From: Capitella teleta
Lineage: Eukaryota > Annelida > Polychaeta > Capitellidae
Reading direction: 5' to 3'
NCBI GenBank assembly: GCA_000328365.1
Contig: KB308499.1
Span: 62,001-126,000, forward strand
Length of the DNA stretch: 64,000 nucleotides
Under the pieces are notes generated by a model that made no database searches, had not been told where the DNA came from, and worked only from the letters and a program-made list of their open reading frames with translations. The translations under genes were made by a program, and so were the position numbers. Position 1 is the stretch's first letter. The number at the start of each line of letters is the position of its first letter. Positions 1-10,323 of the stretch are shown here, in pieces.

Positions 1-378
1 TCAGCGTATTTTGGTCTTTTAAACAGTCTGTTTCGTTCTTGTGTTACTAACTTCTTGTACATTTCTTTAAAAGAATTAAGAGTAAGTTTTAAGAGGCATC
101 GCACATGCAGACAGCTCGCTTGCCTGTCGATTTCACAGAGGTGAATTCCTTGTCAGCGTAGGATATTTTAAGTATTTTTCTCCATGTTGTGTCTTCAGGC
201 GAACAGACTGCTTCAACACAGACGAATGATTCTATAGTTTTAATACATAAAAGCGGCACTTATATACAGGCAAAATGAAATGAATGTAATGAGTTGAGCA
301 ATGTTCAAAAGTGAGATGAATGCTGCACTGCTGATGAACTCAGTGTAATAATGTCAAATGTCGAATGAACCAGAACAC
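1..378 (-). mobile_element. Probable LTR of a Ty3/gypsy element (3' side), partial
   Basis: On the minus strand the gypsy coding region ends near 400. It is followed by a short purine-rich stretch and then a sequence beginning TGTTCTGGTTC at about 378, the usual TG start of an LTR. Within it there is a TATATAAG box near 260 and an A-rich polyadenylation-like stretch further on, the normal order for U3-R. The far end is not clear and may lie outside the window. LTR identity is inferred from position and composition, because no second copy is visible for comparison. Confidence 0.6.
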
Positions 379-1709
379 CTCCCGACCAGCTGAAACATCA
401 GCATTCCATCTTGGCCTTCAGCCTGGCCGACCTCCTTGGGTTGTCCCTGTTGAACTGGGCATCACTTGGCAGCCTTGGGTTTTGGTAGGGACGTCTGGAC
501 CGGGGTGGTGGCGAGGAAGGGACCTGCGTCGATGATGGGGTTGGCATACCGGGATGGGGTTGGCATACCTGGGTCGTCATCTTCTTCCACACCATACCGG
601 GGCTGTAACTGGGTAACACGACGCCGCCAGACTGGTCCTCTTGGATGAACTCTGATGGAAACACTTCGGCTGCCATGACAGCTGGAACCCATCGAGGATC
701 TGGAGTTTGCCTCGGCCCACAGTATAAGGCATAGCAGGGCATGCCCAGTGTATACTGGTAGGTTATTCTGGATACTTGCTGTGACTTGGATGCCTTCCTT
801 GACTGTTTCTTCTGGGCCAGATGCATTGGCGAGGGAATGAGAATGTCATTGTGACATCGGATTGTCACCGTTGGTAGCAGGATGGTATGGTGCGCCAGTC
901 AAGTGGGTGATGCCTCGTTGTTGACACCAAGCCTGGAACTCATCCGACTTGAACGTAGGGGCATTGTCTGACACAATGGTATGGGGAAAACCAAAATGTG
1001 CAAAATCTTGATCCAGGATGTCCATGTCCATCGAAGAAGTTGATGTTATTGGATGGATATAAGGATACTTATATCTATCCAATAAGAGTAAGCATCTACA
1101 ACGACCAACCCGTTGCTGCCCTGAAAGTTGATCGCATGATCCACGTGTATTCTGCTCCAGGCCTTCTCTGGTAGCATCCAGGGATGGTTGGCTGGCTTGT
1201 TGGGTCTGTTTTGGTGTTTTGCACAAACTCCACAATCTCGATTCATCTGTTCGATGTCCGCATCAATGGCCGGCCAGTAGACTACAGATCATTCCAGTTG
1301 TTTCATTCGTTGAATCTCGATGTGACCCAAATGCAGCAGCTCTAGCACCTGGCGTCGCTGACTCGTTGGAATCACAAGCCTCACTCCATGGAACAAGCAA
1401 CCATTGGCGGATGACAAAGAATGTTCCAGCTTCTTGAAATGGCGAAGAGTGTCAGTATCCACTTTCACTGGCCATCCTTCACGAACGTAGCGCATCACCG
1501 TTGATAGCACTGGGTCTTTTCTGGATTGCTTCTGAAGAATCTCTGGATCAGTGGTATTCAGTTGCAAACTGACGGTCTGGACGGTGCAGACTGTGTCCAC
1601 ATCTGCCTCTGTTTCTTCCCCATCAAATTTGCGGTCATCTTCTACTGGTAGATGACTGAGTACATCTGCATTTCCATGGTCTTCTGTCCTCCTGTACCCG
1701 ACTGTAGTC
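379..1709 (-). mobile_element. Ty3/gypsy retrotransposon fossil, 3' part of pol
   Basis: Read on the minus strand this stretch carries, in order, the linker after RNase H (LSHLPVED-like), the integrase zinc-binding region (NRDCGVCAKHQNRP), part of the integrase core (FPHTIVSDNAPTFKSDEFQ) and a basic C-terminal tail ending RRSARLKAKMEC. This is the layout of the end of a Ty3/gypsy polyprotein. The copy is broken, with several disruptions, and lacks gag, protease and reverse transcriptase here. Its 5' side is cut off where a hAT relic begins. It is a fossil of moderate age, since the peptide pieces remain easy to recognise. Confidence 0.85.
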
Positions 1710-2466
1710 CACCCCCCGCCCTGCCCCCCAAAAAAGGAACAACACAATGAGTACAAAAAGCAATAGCCTTTATCAAGTTTATTCTCTCTTAACATTAATG
1801 CGAGGATTGATGTTGGTGGCGACCGCACAAATCGTCCAAGTTCGGCTCGATCTTGGTTGAGGAGAGGAGGAGAACATCTGTCAACCGCTGGTCTGACAGC
1901 TCGGAGCATGTCTTGCTCTTGGTTGTCTTCATCTTACTGAAGAGCTGCTCACAGGCGTAAGTGGAGTCAGAGGGAAGCAATGCGGAGGGCTTCGCTCACA
2001 AGGGCGGGGAAAGTAACGGACGCAGCTAGAGAGCTCCAGAACTGCAGTGGCGTCGTGATTCTGAACTTTCCCCGGAGGCCATCGTCGCAATGCAGCTCTA
2101 TCAGTTCTCCTCACTCCTCAATGTCCACATCGAAAGGTGCGGAGAAGGTGCGGAACTCTGCCTCACAGGCCCGCACATCCTGGAATCGGGAGGAGATTCC
2201 TCTTAAAAGCGTTCTCTGATTGGCTGTCTTAAAATTTGAAAATCCGAGCACGCTTGAAGAAGCGCTCTAATTTGCTCTTAACGGACGTCGCTGATTCGCT
2301 CTTAACGGAACCCTCCGCGCTTGCTTGCTGGCGAAACGGCAACGGCCATTTTAGTTTTATCGCACGAAGTACTCGCGGGCCGCATGTAATGTAATTTTTG
2401 TAATTTCGTCCAAAGCGTTGTGGGCCGCACAGGATGGCCCGGCGGGCCGCAGGTTGCCGACCCCTG
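1710..2466 (-). mobile_element. hAT DNA transposon relic with transposase C-terminus
   Basis: The minus strand encodes a stretch with STYACEQLFSKMKTTKS and LSDQRLTDVLLLS, the hAT dimerisation region as in GTF2IRD2/ZBED-like transposases. A partly readable upstream part (FDVDIEELRGELIELHCD) lies in an adjacent frame. One terminus is clear: the + strand ends in a run whose complement starts CAGGGGTCGGCAACCTGCGG at 2466, a well-known hAT terminal repeat. The other end near 1710 is C-rich and degraded. Eight-base flanks ctgtagtc (1702-1709) and gtatagtc (2467-2474) agree at 6 of 8 positions and could be a worn target duplication. Internal sequence is deleted, so the element is dead. Confidence 0.75.
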
Positions 2467-2939
2467 GTATAGTCCTACTGGCTGAGTTGAAAAGTTTATC
2501 GTAGCCAGAAAGGGACTGGGCTATCTCTCTAATACGAAAAATCACTTCAGCAATCTGGAGGGACTGAGAGACAGGGTGAACCAATGGGGAAAGTACTCTG
2601 GGAGGGATCATGGAATATATGATTATTAGGGTCCCTTGAACCACAACAAAAGCCTAGCATTTTCTTCTTGAAGTGTTTCTATTCAGTAAGGTTAACTTAA
2701 CAAAGTCTTGCAGACCGGTTACTGGAGCTGGCAAGATCTCTTACACCTCTTAAGACCACTGAGGAGACACAGCAATGTTTTACGGCATAGCATTCTGCCC
2801 CCTCGGGGTGTGCTCAATGGCCTCCAGCTTCCTGAGGACACGCAGTTTGAATTCTATTACATGATGTTTAATGCAATTTACGGCAACAGCATTTTCTCAC
2901 GAGAAATGTTTGATGTTGGAGTTAAACAGAGAAATGTAT
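2467..2939. other. No gene recognised; possible older repeat
   Basis: Open frames exist on both strands (for example a + strand frame at 2708-2941), but none has a recognisable domain, splice context or homologue that I know. The stretch sits between two transposon relics and is probably derived from mobile DNA or is intron 1 of EXOSC2. Confidence 0.4.
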
Positions 2940-3280
2940 AATTTTATTTGAAAAGGCAACAACTACCAGATGGCATCCAAATGCTTCCGAATGTGTCAGA
3001 TATGCCCGCCATCTCCTCAGGAGCGCGATCATAATCTGCCTTGCGAAATACACCACTCAACTCATGAGATGATTCTGGTCACTCATTGCATCACGATCTT
3101 GCTGCAATCCCCGAATTGAAAGCTATCAAAAAGTACATGGAACGGACATAGCATTATGTCCACTGAAGGAAAAACCTGTTTAATTGGTAAAATATCTTTC
3201 ATGTCCTCTTCAACCACAACAGTCTTTAACACATTCACCACCACAGCAGTTTTGGGCCAATACCTGGTCAATGCCACATG
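2940..3280 (-). mobile_element. MULE/ZSWIM-like transposase fragment
   Basis: The minus-strand frame at 3083-3277 contains ILPIKQVFPSVDIMLCPFHV. This matches the pattern at the end of the catalytic domain of MULE-type transposases and the ZSWIM1/ZSWIM3 family (a phrase like LKEVFPxAxLLLCQFHV). Downstream at about 2945-3070 a second piece reads VFRKADYDRAPEEMAGISD, which fits the helical region after the catalytic core. The two pieces are separated by a stop. No zinc-finger SWIM motif is seen. It is either a transposon relic or a decayed ZSWIM gene copy. Assignment rests on motif memory only. Confidence 0.45.
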
Positions 3281-3635
3281 TTTTTCCCAAAAAGCCTCGA
3301 CTTCACTACTCTGTAATTTCTATATGCACGCACGCAAAGCTATATATTTTGTATATCAGGATAGATATAGGCGCCGAAAGTCAATGGCTACATGCGACTT
3401 CAAAGAGAATATCTCGAATTAATGTTGTCGATTGCAATGACGAGAAAGACTAGCACGTGCAGTGACAGAAGTGCCAACCACCCTCATTCCCTAATTAGTT
3501 GGCTCTGAAACCCCTATATTAGAAAACTCCTTCGCTTTGCTGCTTTCGTTCGGGTTTGTCTAGGCGATATAACATAATCAATTAGTTCTATCTTTGCTAT
3601 CTTTCAATCATGTTCTTTTTGTACCTCCTCCCCAG

Positions 3636-5515
3636 AGGCCATGGCACATACATGGAAGATGACAAACTGCATGCCTCCGTGGCAGGAGTGGTGGAACGAG
3701 TCAATAAGCTGATTTGTGTGCGGCCAATTAAAACGAGGTGAGTCATCAAAACTTTTTTCCTTCCGTCATGTGATTCTGCGTATTTTCTAAGATATCACGG
3801 AGAAATTGGAGACGTGGTTGTTGGTCGAATTCTTGAGGTTGGCCAGAGGCGATGGAAGGTGGACACCAACGCTAAACTGGATTCCATTCTCATGCTCTCA
3901 TCTGTGAATTTACCAGGTGGAGAATTGGTTTGTTGTGTTATTGCTTGGCAATGTGTTTTGTACGTTGTGTATTTCATTTCAGAGAAGGAGATCTGAGGAG
4001 GATGAGAAGATGATGAGAGATTATCTCAATGAAGGAGATCTCATTAGTGTATCCTTCTGATTGAAAAATTAGAAGATAAAAACCCTGCAACATTGAAACA
4101 ATGAAAATAAATTTACAGTACCTAGTCACAAAATTCCTTACATAATTTAATCAGGCTGAGGTTCAGAACGTGTTTGCTGATGGAGCGCTTTCATTGCACA
4201 CTCGCAGTTTAAAATATGGCAAGGTAAATTCTCTTAAATTTTAAATTGCATTAATATTATTTGCTGCTCTACCTTTCCAGCTTAGCCAGGGCATCCTGTT
4301 GGCAGTGTCACCCTCTTTGATAAAGCGTAGAAAAACTCATTTCCACAACCTCCCATGCGGAGCCAGCATCATTCTGGGTAACAACGGTTACGTGTGGATA
4401 TGTCCGAGTATTGATGAAGCCACTGAACAGACTGGAGGCTTTGTGCAAGATCTGGAGGTTTGGAAATTCCTGATTTCAAGTTTTGGCCATTATATTTATA
4501 CAAACACCCCTCGCAATTCGAACCCGAGCAATCCAAATTCCCTCGCTATCGTAACAGTTTGACTCATGACACCCATTCCCGAGCCTATGTGAAACATATT
4601 CCGACCCCTCGCAGTCCGTACTCAAAACGAAAAATCCTAATACCAAAATGAGTTTTACCATTAGACAGCCGCTATAAACATTGTGGCGCTGACTCCTTGT
4701 TTGTCCCCTATTAACAGTAACATAAAATGAGCGCTGCCGCCAATGTTATAATTTAAAAAAACAAAAACTAATTGTCAATTGGACATGAAAGAAAGTGCCG
4801 CCTTTGTTATCAATTAACCCTTAACTGTTAGCTGTTAATCTTTTAAATAATATGGGGCCTTATACAGGACTTCAACAACGAAGTTGCCATTTGAGATAAT
4901 ATGGTGTCAGCTTGAGTCTGTTCAAAATTCATCATTTATTTAAGGTAGCAAACACTTAGCTCCTGTGTGTTGTAGCAGTAATTGATCAATCTATTCACAG
5001 TTTTGCCCCTTAAAAATAAAAACCACAAATGGCAAATGCTGTGACAACCAACCAATTAGAAGATTAAAATGAATACGCAAAACAAAATTTTAAGAAAGAA
5101 AAAAAGTTTGTGAGTCAGCACAGAAGATCAATGACACCTATTTTTGCTCATGATAACCATACCGAACCCCCCGCTATCCGAACAATATTTGGTTAAACCT
5201 AGGATTGCGAGAGGTGACTGTATATATATTTTTTTCATCTCCAGCCCATACGAACAGCCGAACGGGAAGTTATCGCCAGACTAAGAAACTGTGTGGCTCT
5301 TTTAGCTGAACATCGAATGGTTCTCTTTGACACAAGCATTTTGTACGCTTTTGAAAATTCATCAAAACATCAAGTACAGTTGATAATTTGTTTTTATTCA
5401 TATATTTGAATTTTTTTTTTTTTTTTCCTTTTCTTTGAAGGTGAAAGATCTACTAAAACCTGAAGTCATGAAAGAGATTGCAGATATGACAAGACACAGG
5501 CTAGAGATAGAATGA
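3636..5515 (+). CDS. EXOSC2: Exosome complex component RRP4 (EXOSC2), exons 2-8; first exon not in view
   Basis: EXOSC2/RRP4 is an S1-KH cap subunit of the nuclear and cytoplasmic RNA exosome, which degrades and trims RNA 3' to 5'. Seven exons are seen: 3636-3737, 3792-3927, 3983-4048, 4155-4223, 4281-4457, 5245-5373 and 5441-5515. All have GT-AG borders and matching phases, giving 250 residues. Diagnostic phrases are [37 protein letters not shown] (S1 domain), [15 protein letters not shown] and [19 protein letters not shown] (KH region), ending [10 protein letters not shown]. Human EXOSC2 has 293 residues, so roughly 45 N-terminal residues are missing. The first visible exon starts in phase 2 inside an Arg codon, so an upstream exon must exist, probably beyond the repeats at the window start. 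Intron 4458-5244 is almost wholly a pogo-type element. Confidence 0.97.
4501..5220. mobile_element. pogo/Tigger-type non-autonomous DNA transposon (720 bp) in an EXOSC2 intron
   Basis: The element is flanked by TA on both sides (4499-4500 and 5221-5222). Its ends are imperfect inverted repeats: the left begins CAAACACCCCTCGCAATTCG and the complement of the right begins CAGTCACCTCTCGCAATCC. TA target duplication and CAGT-type ends are typical of the pogo/Tigger branch of Tc1/mariner. No transposase frame remains. It sits 43 bases after the splice donor and 22 bases (after its TA) before the acceptor. Removing it and one TA leaves a 65-base intron, similar to the neighbouring introns. Confidence 0.8.
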
Positions 5516-5533
5516 GGACACACTTATTGTGTA

Positions 5534-5539
5534 AATAAA
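5534..5539 (+). terminator. EXOSC2 polyadenylation signal AATAAA
   Basis: AATAAA lies 19 bases after the EXOSC2 stop codon, followed by a T/GT-rich stretch (TTGTATTGTTGGTGTC) that fits a downstream element. The 3' UTR would be very short. Confidence 0.75.
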
Positions 5540-5851
5540 AATTATTATTTTGTATTGTTGGTGTCTTTGCTTTCCTTGCAACACAAGAAAAAATATTTGT
5601 AGAAAGGTTGACTAATTTACTAATAATTATAAGCATCCTTAAAAAGTTATGAATAAATGATAGAGAAATTATCAAATTAATAGGAACAAAATGGCTCAAT
5701 AATACATATAATAATAATGCTTTAATCGTACACTGCCGGCACACACATATGAACAACAACAGCATAGAAAAAAAATAAAAAATAAAAAATAAAAATAAAA
5801 AACATGACAAAGACTGGGATGAGAACGAACCTCGTGAACATAGCAAATGCA

Positions 5852-6145
5852 TTAATCAACACAGATCATTGTCAAGAGCATTTCAGGTTCAGTCGTGAAC
5901 CCCTCCACATCAAGCACTCGCTCTCGAGCTTTTAGGAGCTCTGTAGCTAGGTCTGCAATTGGTAGCAGTTCATCCGCTGGTTTATGGTGAGATACAATGC
6001 GCCGTATGTTAAGATGGAGATCAGCATATGAGTCCACTCCGCGTGTGTCTCGCAAAAGGGCGAGATTTCTGCCAATCATTGATGACGCTGAGTGCTTTGC
6101 TCTCAAAGCGAGCAATCTGACGACAGCATTGCTGCTTTGCTCCAT
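5852..6145 (-). CDS. Unrecognised 97-residue open frame, helical, possibly transposon-derived
   Basis: An uninterrupted minus-strand frame starts at ATG 6145 and ends at 5852. The peptide is Leu/Ala/Arg-rich with regular hydrophobic spacing (VVRLLALRAKHSASSMIGRN, IADLATELLKARERVLDVEG), so it looks mostly alpha-helical. Composition is protein-like rather than low-complexity. It abuts an RTE-type LINE fragment on the same strand and might be a remnant of another mobile element or a small gene exon. I recognise no family. No splice sites or polyA signal were assigned. Confidence 0.35.
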   Translation of the reverse strand: MEQSSNAVVRLLALRAKHSASSMIGRNLALLRDTRGVDSYADLHLNIRRIVSHHKPADELLPIADLATELLKARERVLDVEGFTTEPEMLLTMICVD

Positions 6146-6195
6146 GGTAGCTTAAAAACGGACGAAACGGCCCTCACGACTTTAGTATTGAAGTC

Positions 6196-6650
6196 TCAAA
6201 GAATGATGGTATTCTCTTGGGATTTGCACATTTTCTTTGCATTTTCAACTGTTTCGTAGAAATCTTCGATGTCTTCTTCTGTACTGCTGTCACAAGTTGG
6301 AGCATAGACTTGGATGGTATTCGTGTCCATTGGTTTCGATTGTAACTTGACTAGGTTGACAGATGATTGTTTGGTGTAACTTTTCTGCTGTCTGTCCAAC
6401 ACACTTCTGATAGGCCTAAGATGTTAATGCCCATGCGCTTCATTTCTCTGATGGTGTTTTCCAGTTTGCCTTTCTGGTGCATTGTACGTACATTCCAAGT
6501 TCCGATAATAGTATTATTTTCTTGTTTTGCTACAGTAGCTGGATGACGGTCGGGTGCCACCTGTGATGCATGGCGGTCCCTACCGGACGAGGCTCCTCCA
6601 TTGAAGGTTCGTTGCACTTCGTTGTGAGATACATTGTTTGGTCTGATCAT
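6196..6650 (-). mobile_element. RTE-type LINE fragment: endonuclease domain pieces
   Basis: The minus strand encodes IIGTWNVRTMHQKGKLENTI and MKRMGINILGLSEVCWT, the start of the apurinic-like endonuclease of RTE/BovB-type LINEs (often annotated as craniofacial development protein 2-like). A second piece in another frame, TIQVYAPTCDSSTEEDIEDF, is the next endonuclease block. The two blocks are closer together than in a full element and in different frames, so there is an internal deletion and at least one frameshift. No reverse transcriptase follows. A dead 5' fragment. Confidence 0.8.
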
Positions 6651-6928
6651 GAATGTTCTTGGGATGGGATACAGCCGTGGTTTCTCGTTGCCTTCTGCCG
6701 GGTGCAGATTATAGACTTGCCCAAGTCTGGTTTCAGTTTAACGTCATACCCAGGACAAAGATACTTAGATACAAGAACAAAATGATCGTACCTAATTATA
6801 TTACAGCATCTACATCGGCATGCCTAATTGTCGACAAGTATACTCGAGGGAAAAAATTTCTGCACTATGCGCTGCTATTAGAAATCAACATCAAAGAAAG
6901 TTTTTGAAACCTCTTTTGTCGAGACAAG

Positions 6929-6963
<35 letters not shown>

Positions 6964-8811
6964 CATTGAAATGAATGACAAACCGAATATACGAGTGATA
7001 GTATTTTGTACAGGCTCAGAAATGAAGCCTACGGAAATGAAAATAAACACTCTATAGGAAGGCGATTCATGGTCAACGATTGCTTTAATATATTCTACAT
7101 TTCTGGCGTCATGTACAAAACGCTAATAACGTTGAATGAATGTTTTTGCTCTTTTTGTTTTCTTTCTCGGAGCCGCACTTGGTCAATAGCGACGACATGC
7201 ACGTACACGTAGAGCAAATAACCAAATGAATGATGCAGTATCGCAGTTTACAGCAATTGATTTGTTCTTATCCAGCCAGATATCATTCAATTTAGCGACA
7301 CTCAAACATTTGAGAAATTATGCTTTTATCGGGACTTTTTGCCGAAACAAACCCGATTGTACTCAACAGTCAACTACGACAGAGGATGTCACTATTGTTC
7401 CTCCAACCCAGAACAAAGCATACAGCTGTACTGAAACGGACATTATGCAGAGGAGGGGATGCTAGAGGGGGAGATGATGGATGATCAAGTGCAAAGAATT
7501 GCATCTCAATTCCCAACCATTGCCGTTTATTGTAAACAATAAATTTCATACGTCATAGAATGTGCATCAGTGCTACAATCAAAACAGTACTCTCAACAAA
7601 GAAAAAAAAAAAAAAAAAAAAAAAAAAAAGGTGCTAGAGTGATGCCTTATTTATGCGTCCAATTAGGCCTATCCATGGTCCGGAATCCCGTTTCAGGCTG
7701 TTTGCCGTCAAAAGTGATAATATCGCCGAATGTTGGGTGCTCTGTTTTGATCGAGATAAATCTGCATCAGTGTCTATGAAAAAAAAAAAAATGATAGGAA
7801 TAGCATCAGATGTTACACTAACCATACCAAATATTTACTTCTCCAACAAACTGAAACACGTACATTGTTATGATTACCCGATTCAATTTGGAAGCATAAC
7901 GCATAAATCATAACGTGGAACAGTCGCCCCTATCTGCGACAACGTGTAACTCATAAAAGTGCGGCCCTCAAATACTCTTGGGTTAGGTTTATTTCCTGTT
8001 AGTTCACATTCAATTTAGGGTGAAAAATCATAGATGATCGTGTTTTATGTCAAACATCAAGGTGTGTAAGTTGGAATGTCTTCAAATTCGTTCAGATGTG
8101 ATTAAAAACTACATGTTGGCAATTTTCAAGTCCGAATGCGCAACCTCGCCGGTCACATCCGGTCTCCATCCTGAAAATTTATTCAGTGGATTGCTACGTT
8201 AGCCTGCTATTTCTTGGTAACTTTTGTGTCCTCTTCGTGGTGGTTTTGCGTTCTTCTAACCATAATCTGTCAGTTGGATATCATAATAATGTCAAATGAT
8301 ACGTCATTGTTCTACGGGTGTCCGTAACGACCACGAAATTCCACCCAAAACACGTTGCTTAACTTTGTTTAGAACCTCCCAAACTCCCGATTTCTTACAT
8401 TAAAAAGAAAGAAAAAAAAAAACAAAAAAAGAAGACAAAACAAAAAAACAAAAACGTTTTTTAACTCTGCCTGAGTACCGTTCGCCTATCTCGGAGTTCG
8501 AACCGTTTTCCAATTCGTGCAGCATGAATGATAATGATTGCTCTTTTTGTTGTTGCTTATTTTGTGTGGTCTAAATGTGGACTGTACCAGTATTAACAGT
8601 AAATGAGTAATCAGTATGATAAGTGTCTTACACTTGTAATGAGTCAGTGTTGCTGAGCCTGATGATATAGAATAGGTTCACTTGTTAAATAGAATAATAG
8701 ATAACAGAGGATCTCTAAATTCTGTTACTAGTGTTATTTCAATATTTGCCTACCTAGCTAACTACCACCTTGATCTGTAATACGCAGCACATCGTAGGGC
8801 TTTTATAGCTA
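6651..8811. other. Intergenic, no gene recognised; A-tracts
   Basis: Short open frames only, none with a known domain. A-runs occur at 6929-6958 and 7612-7629, and an A-rich stretch at 8404-8455. The A-runs may be tails of old retrotransposed copies, but no parent sequence is recognisable next to them. Confidence 0.5.
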
Positions 8812-9819
8812 CAGTAGTACCTGCGAATAACGAACTCATCTCTAGCGAACAGTCCTCTCTAACGAATGGTTTTCTTTGGACGCAACTCACTCCCATGTTA
8901 ACCAACAGGAAATCACTCCTGAGCAGCCAACACCTCGAAACGCGAACAACGAACACCCCCCTCAGAAATAAAATATTTTAATTTTACATTTTTTCAATTA
9001 AAAGATAATAAAATCTTATGGCAAATGCATACAGCACACTATTAACAATGTTCTTAGGTGTTAAGCGGGTAAATAGGTTGCTGTAATTACACATGCGAGC
9101 TGTTGTTGTGTGCCTGTTTGCTGTTTGCAAGTTAATAGAATTCCGCTGAGACGGCCGTGTAAACGGCGCCTATAACACCTGAAGGGTGGTTTTTAAAGGC
9201 TCATAAGGTATTTAAAATGATTAAGGCTGAAATGTATGTTATGTTGCACTTCTTCATACGAGAGTAAATTGCGGTCATGATTATGCTTACACAGTAGAAA
9301 ACTGAAATAAAAAACTAAAAAAAAAACTGGGTGAAGTCAATTGTAGTGGGTCAATGGGCGGGGCTTAACTTTAACCTGTCAAATCAGCCAAATCGTCGTT
9401 GAGATAATATTTTGGAGTAAGCACGTGGTCACTCGACGGCGCTAAAAGTTAATGCAGCAAGCAGAGGCAAGCTCCCCCGAGGAGCATGCCGACTCGCGAA
9501 CGCTGGCTCAGCCGCGGAGTCGCAGGCGAAGCCCCGTCTCACGCTCTGTGGCGACGCACGTTTCAAAGAGATGGAGTAGAGTTACAGCTCCATCGACGGA
9601 GATTAACTTATTACAGATTTTATTGAAAGAGAAATGATTCAATAAACTATGAATAAACATTATACTTCATTGCTGTTATTGTTGATTGCTGAATTGATGC
9701 AAAGCTAGCATGAGTTACCATATTGACCTAATTTTACCCAACCTTGACTAACGAACACCCCCGAACTACGAACACTTTTTCTTGGATCCAGCACTGTTTG
9801 TTATTCGCAGGTACTACTG
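8812..9819. mobile_element. pogo/Tigger-type DNA transposon, 1008 bp, near-perfect terminal repeats
   Basis: The left end begins CAGTAGTACCTGCGAATAAC and the complement of the right end begins with the same 20 bases. TA duplications lie at 8810-8811 and 9820-9821. The inner part has one 61-codon frame (9452-9637, rich in Arg, Ser and Ala) without a recognisable DDE motif. The near-identical ends suggest a relatively young or recently active non-autonomous family. Confidence 0.88.
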
Positions 9820-10047
9820 TATTAACTTATCTATCGTCACGAAAATCTGGAGGTTAACTTACACAGAATACTAGTAGTACAAAAAGCTCATGAACAAGCT
9901 ATAGTCATCCACAATCGTTAACCCTGTACAGGCTGTACTTCACCCTTGTTCACGCTGAAATTGTCGCTCAGACGCTGTTGGGCAAAATGCCCTCAACCGC
10001 TTAGCTGTCCACATTTTTGACCTGGCCACACGGTAATTTCATGGAGT

Positions 10048-10323
10048 ATGAAGTTGATGAGGTGCAAGCTGTGCTTCGAGCACATGCAAAAAATTAAAGG
10101 TGATCACAGGATCAAGGGAGTGATTGTAGAAGTGGAGGTATTTGGAAGTGGCACCAGAAATATCAAGAAGCATCCTCTTTCATGTCACATCACTGATATG
10201 GCCCATACAGTGGCTCTGGAGTTAGAGAAATTGACCAATCCTAAATCTGAATCTGGTCATCAACCTGATCAGGCAAATGTCAACACCTCCATACCCATAA
10301 AATCCTCAAAATATCATTCATGA
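10048..10323 (+). pseudogene. BED/TTF-like zinc-finger fragment, probably from a hAT element
   Basis: A 91-residue frame contains CKLC (Cys-x2-Cys), then about 35 residues later HITDMAH (His-x5-His), with GSGTRNIKKHPLSCHITD before it. This spacing resembles the zinc finger at the start of ZNF862/KIAA-type hAT proteins. Nothing recognisable as a transposase core follows, and no splice context was found. It is most likely a fragment. The alternative is a small host zinc-finger exon. Confidence 0.4.

Noticed and set aside
6929-6958. Poly-A tail of a processed pseudogene (and likewise 7612-7629)
   Set aside because: No recognisable gene-derived sequence precedes the A-runs.
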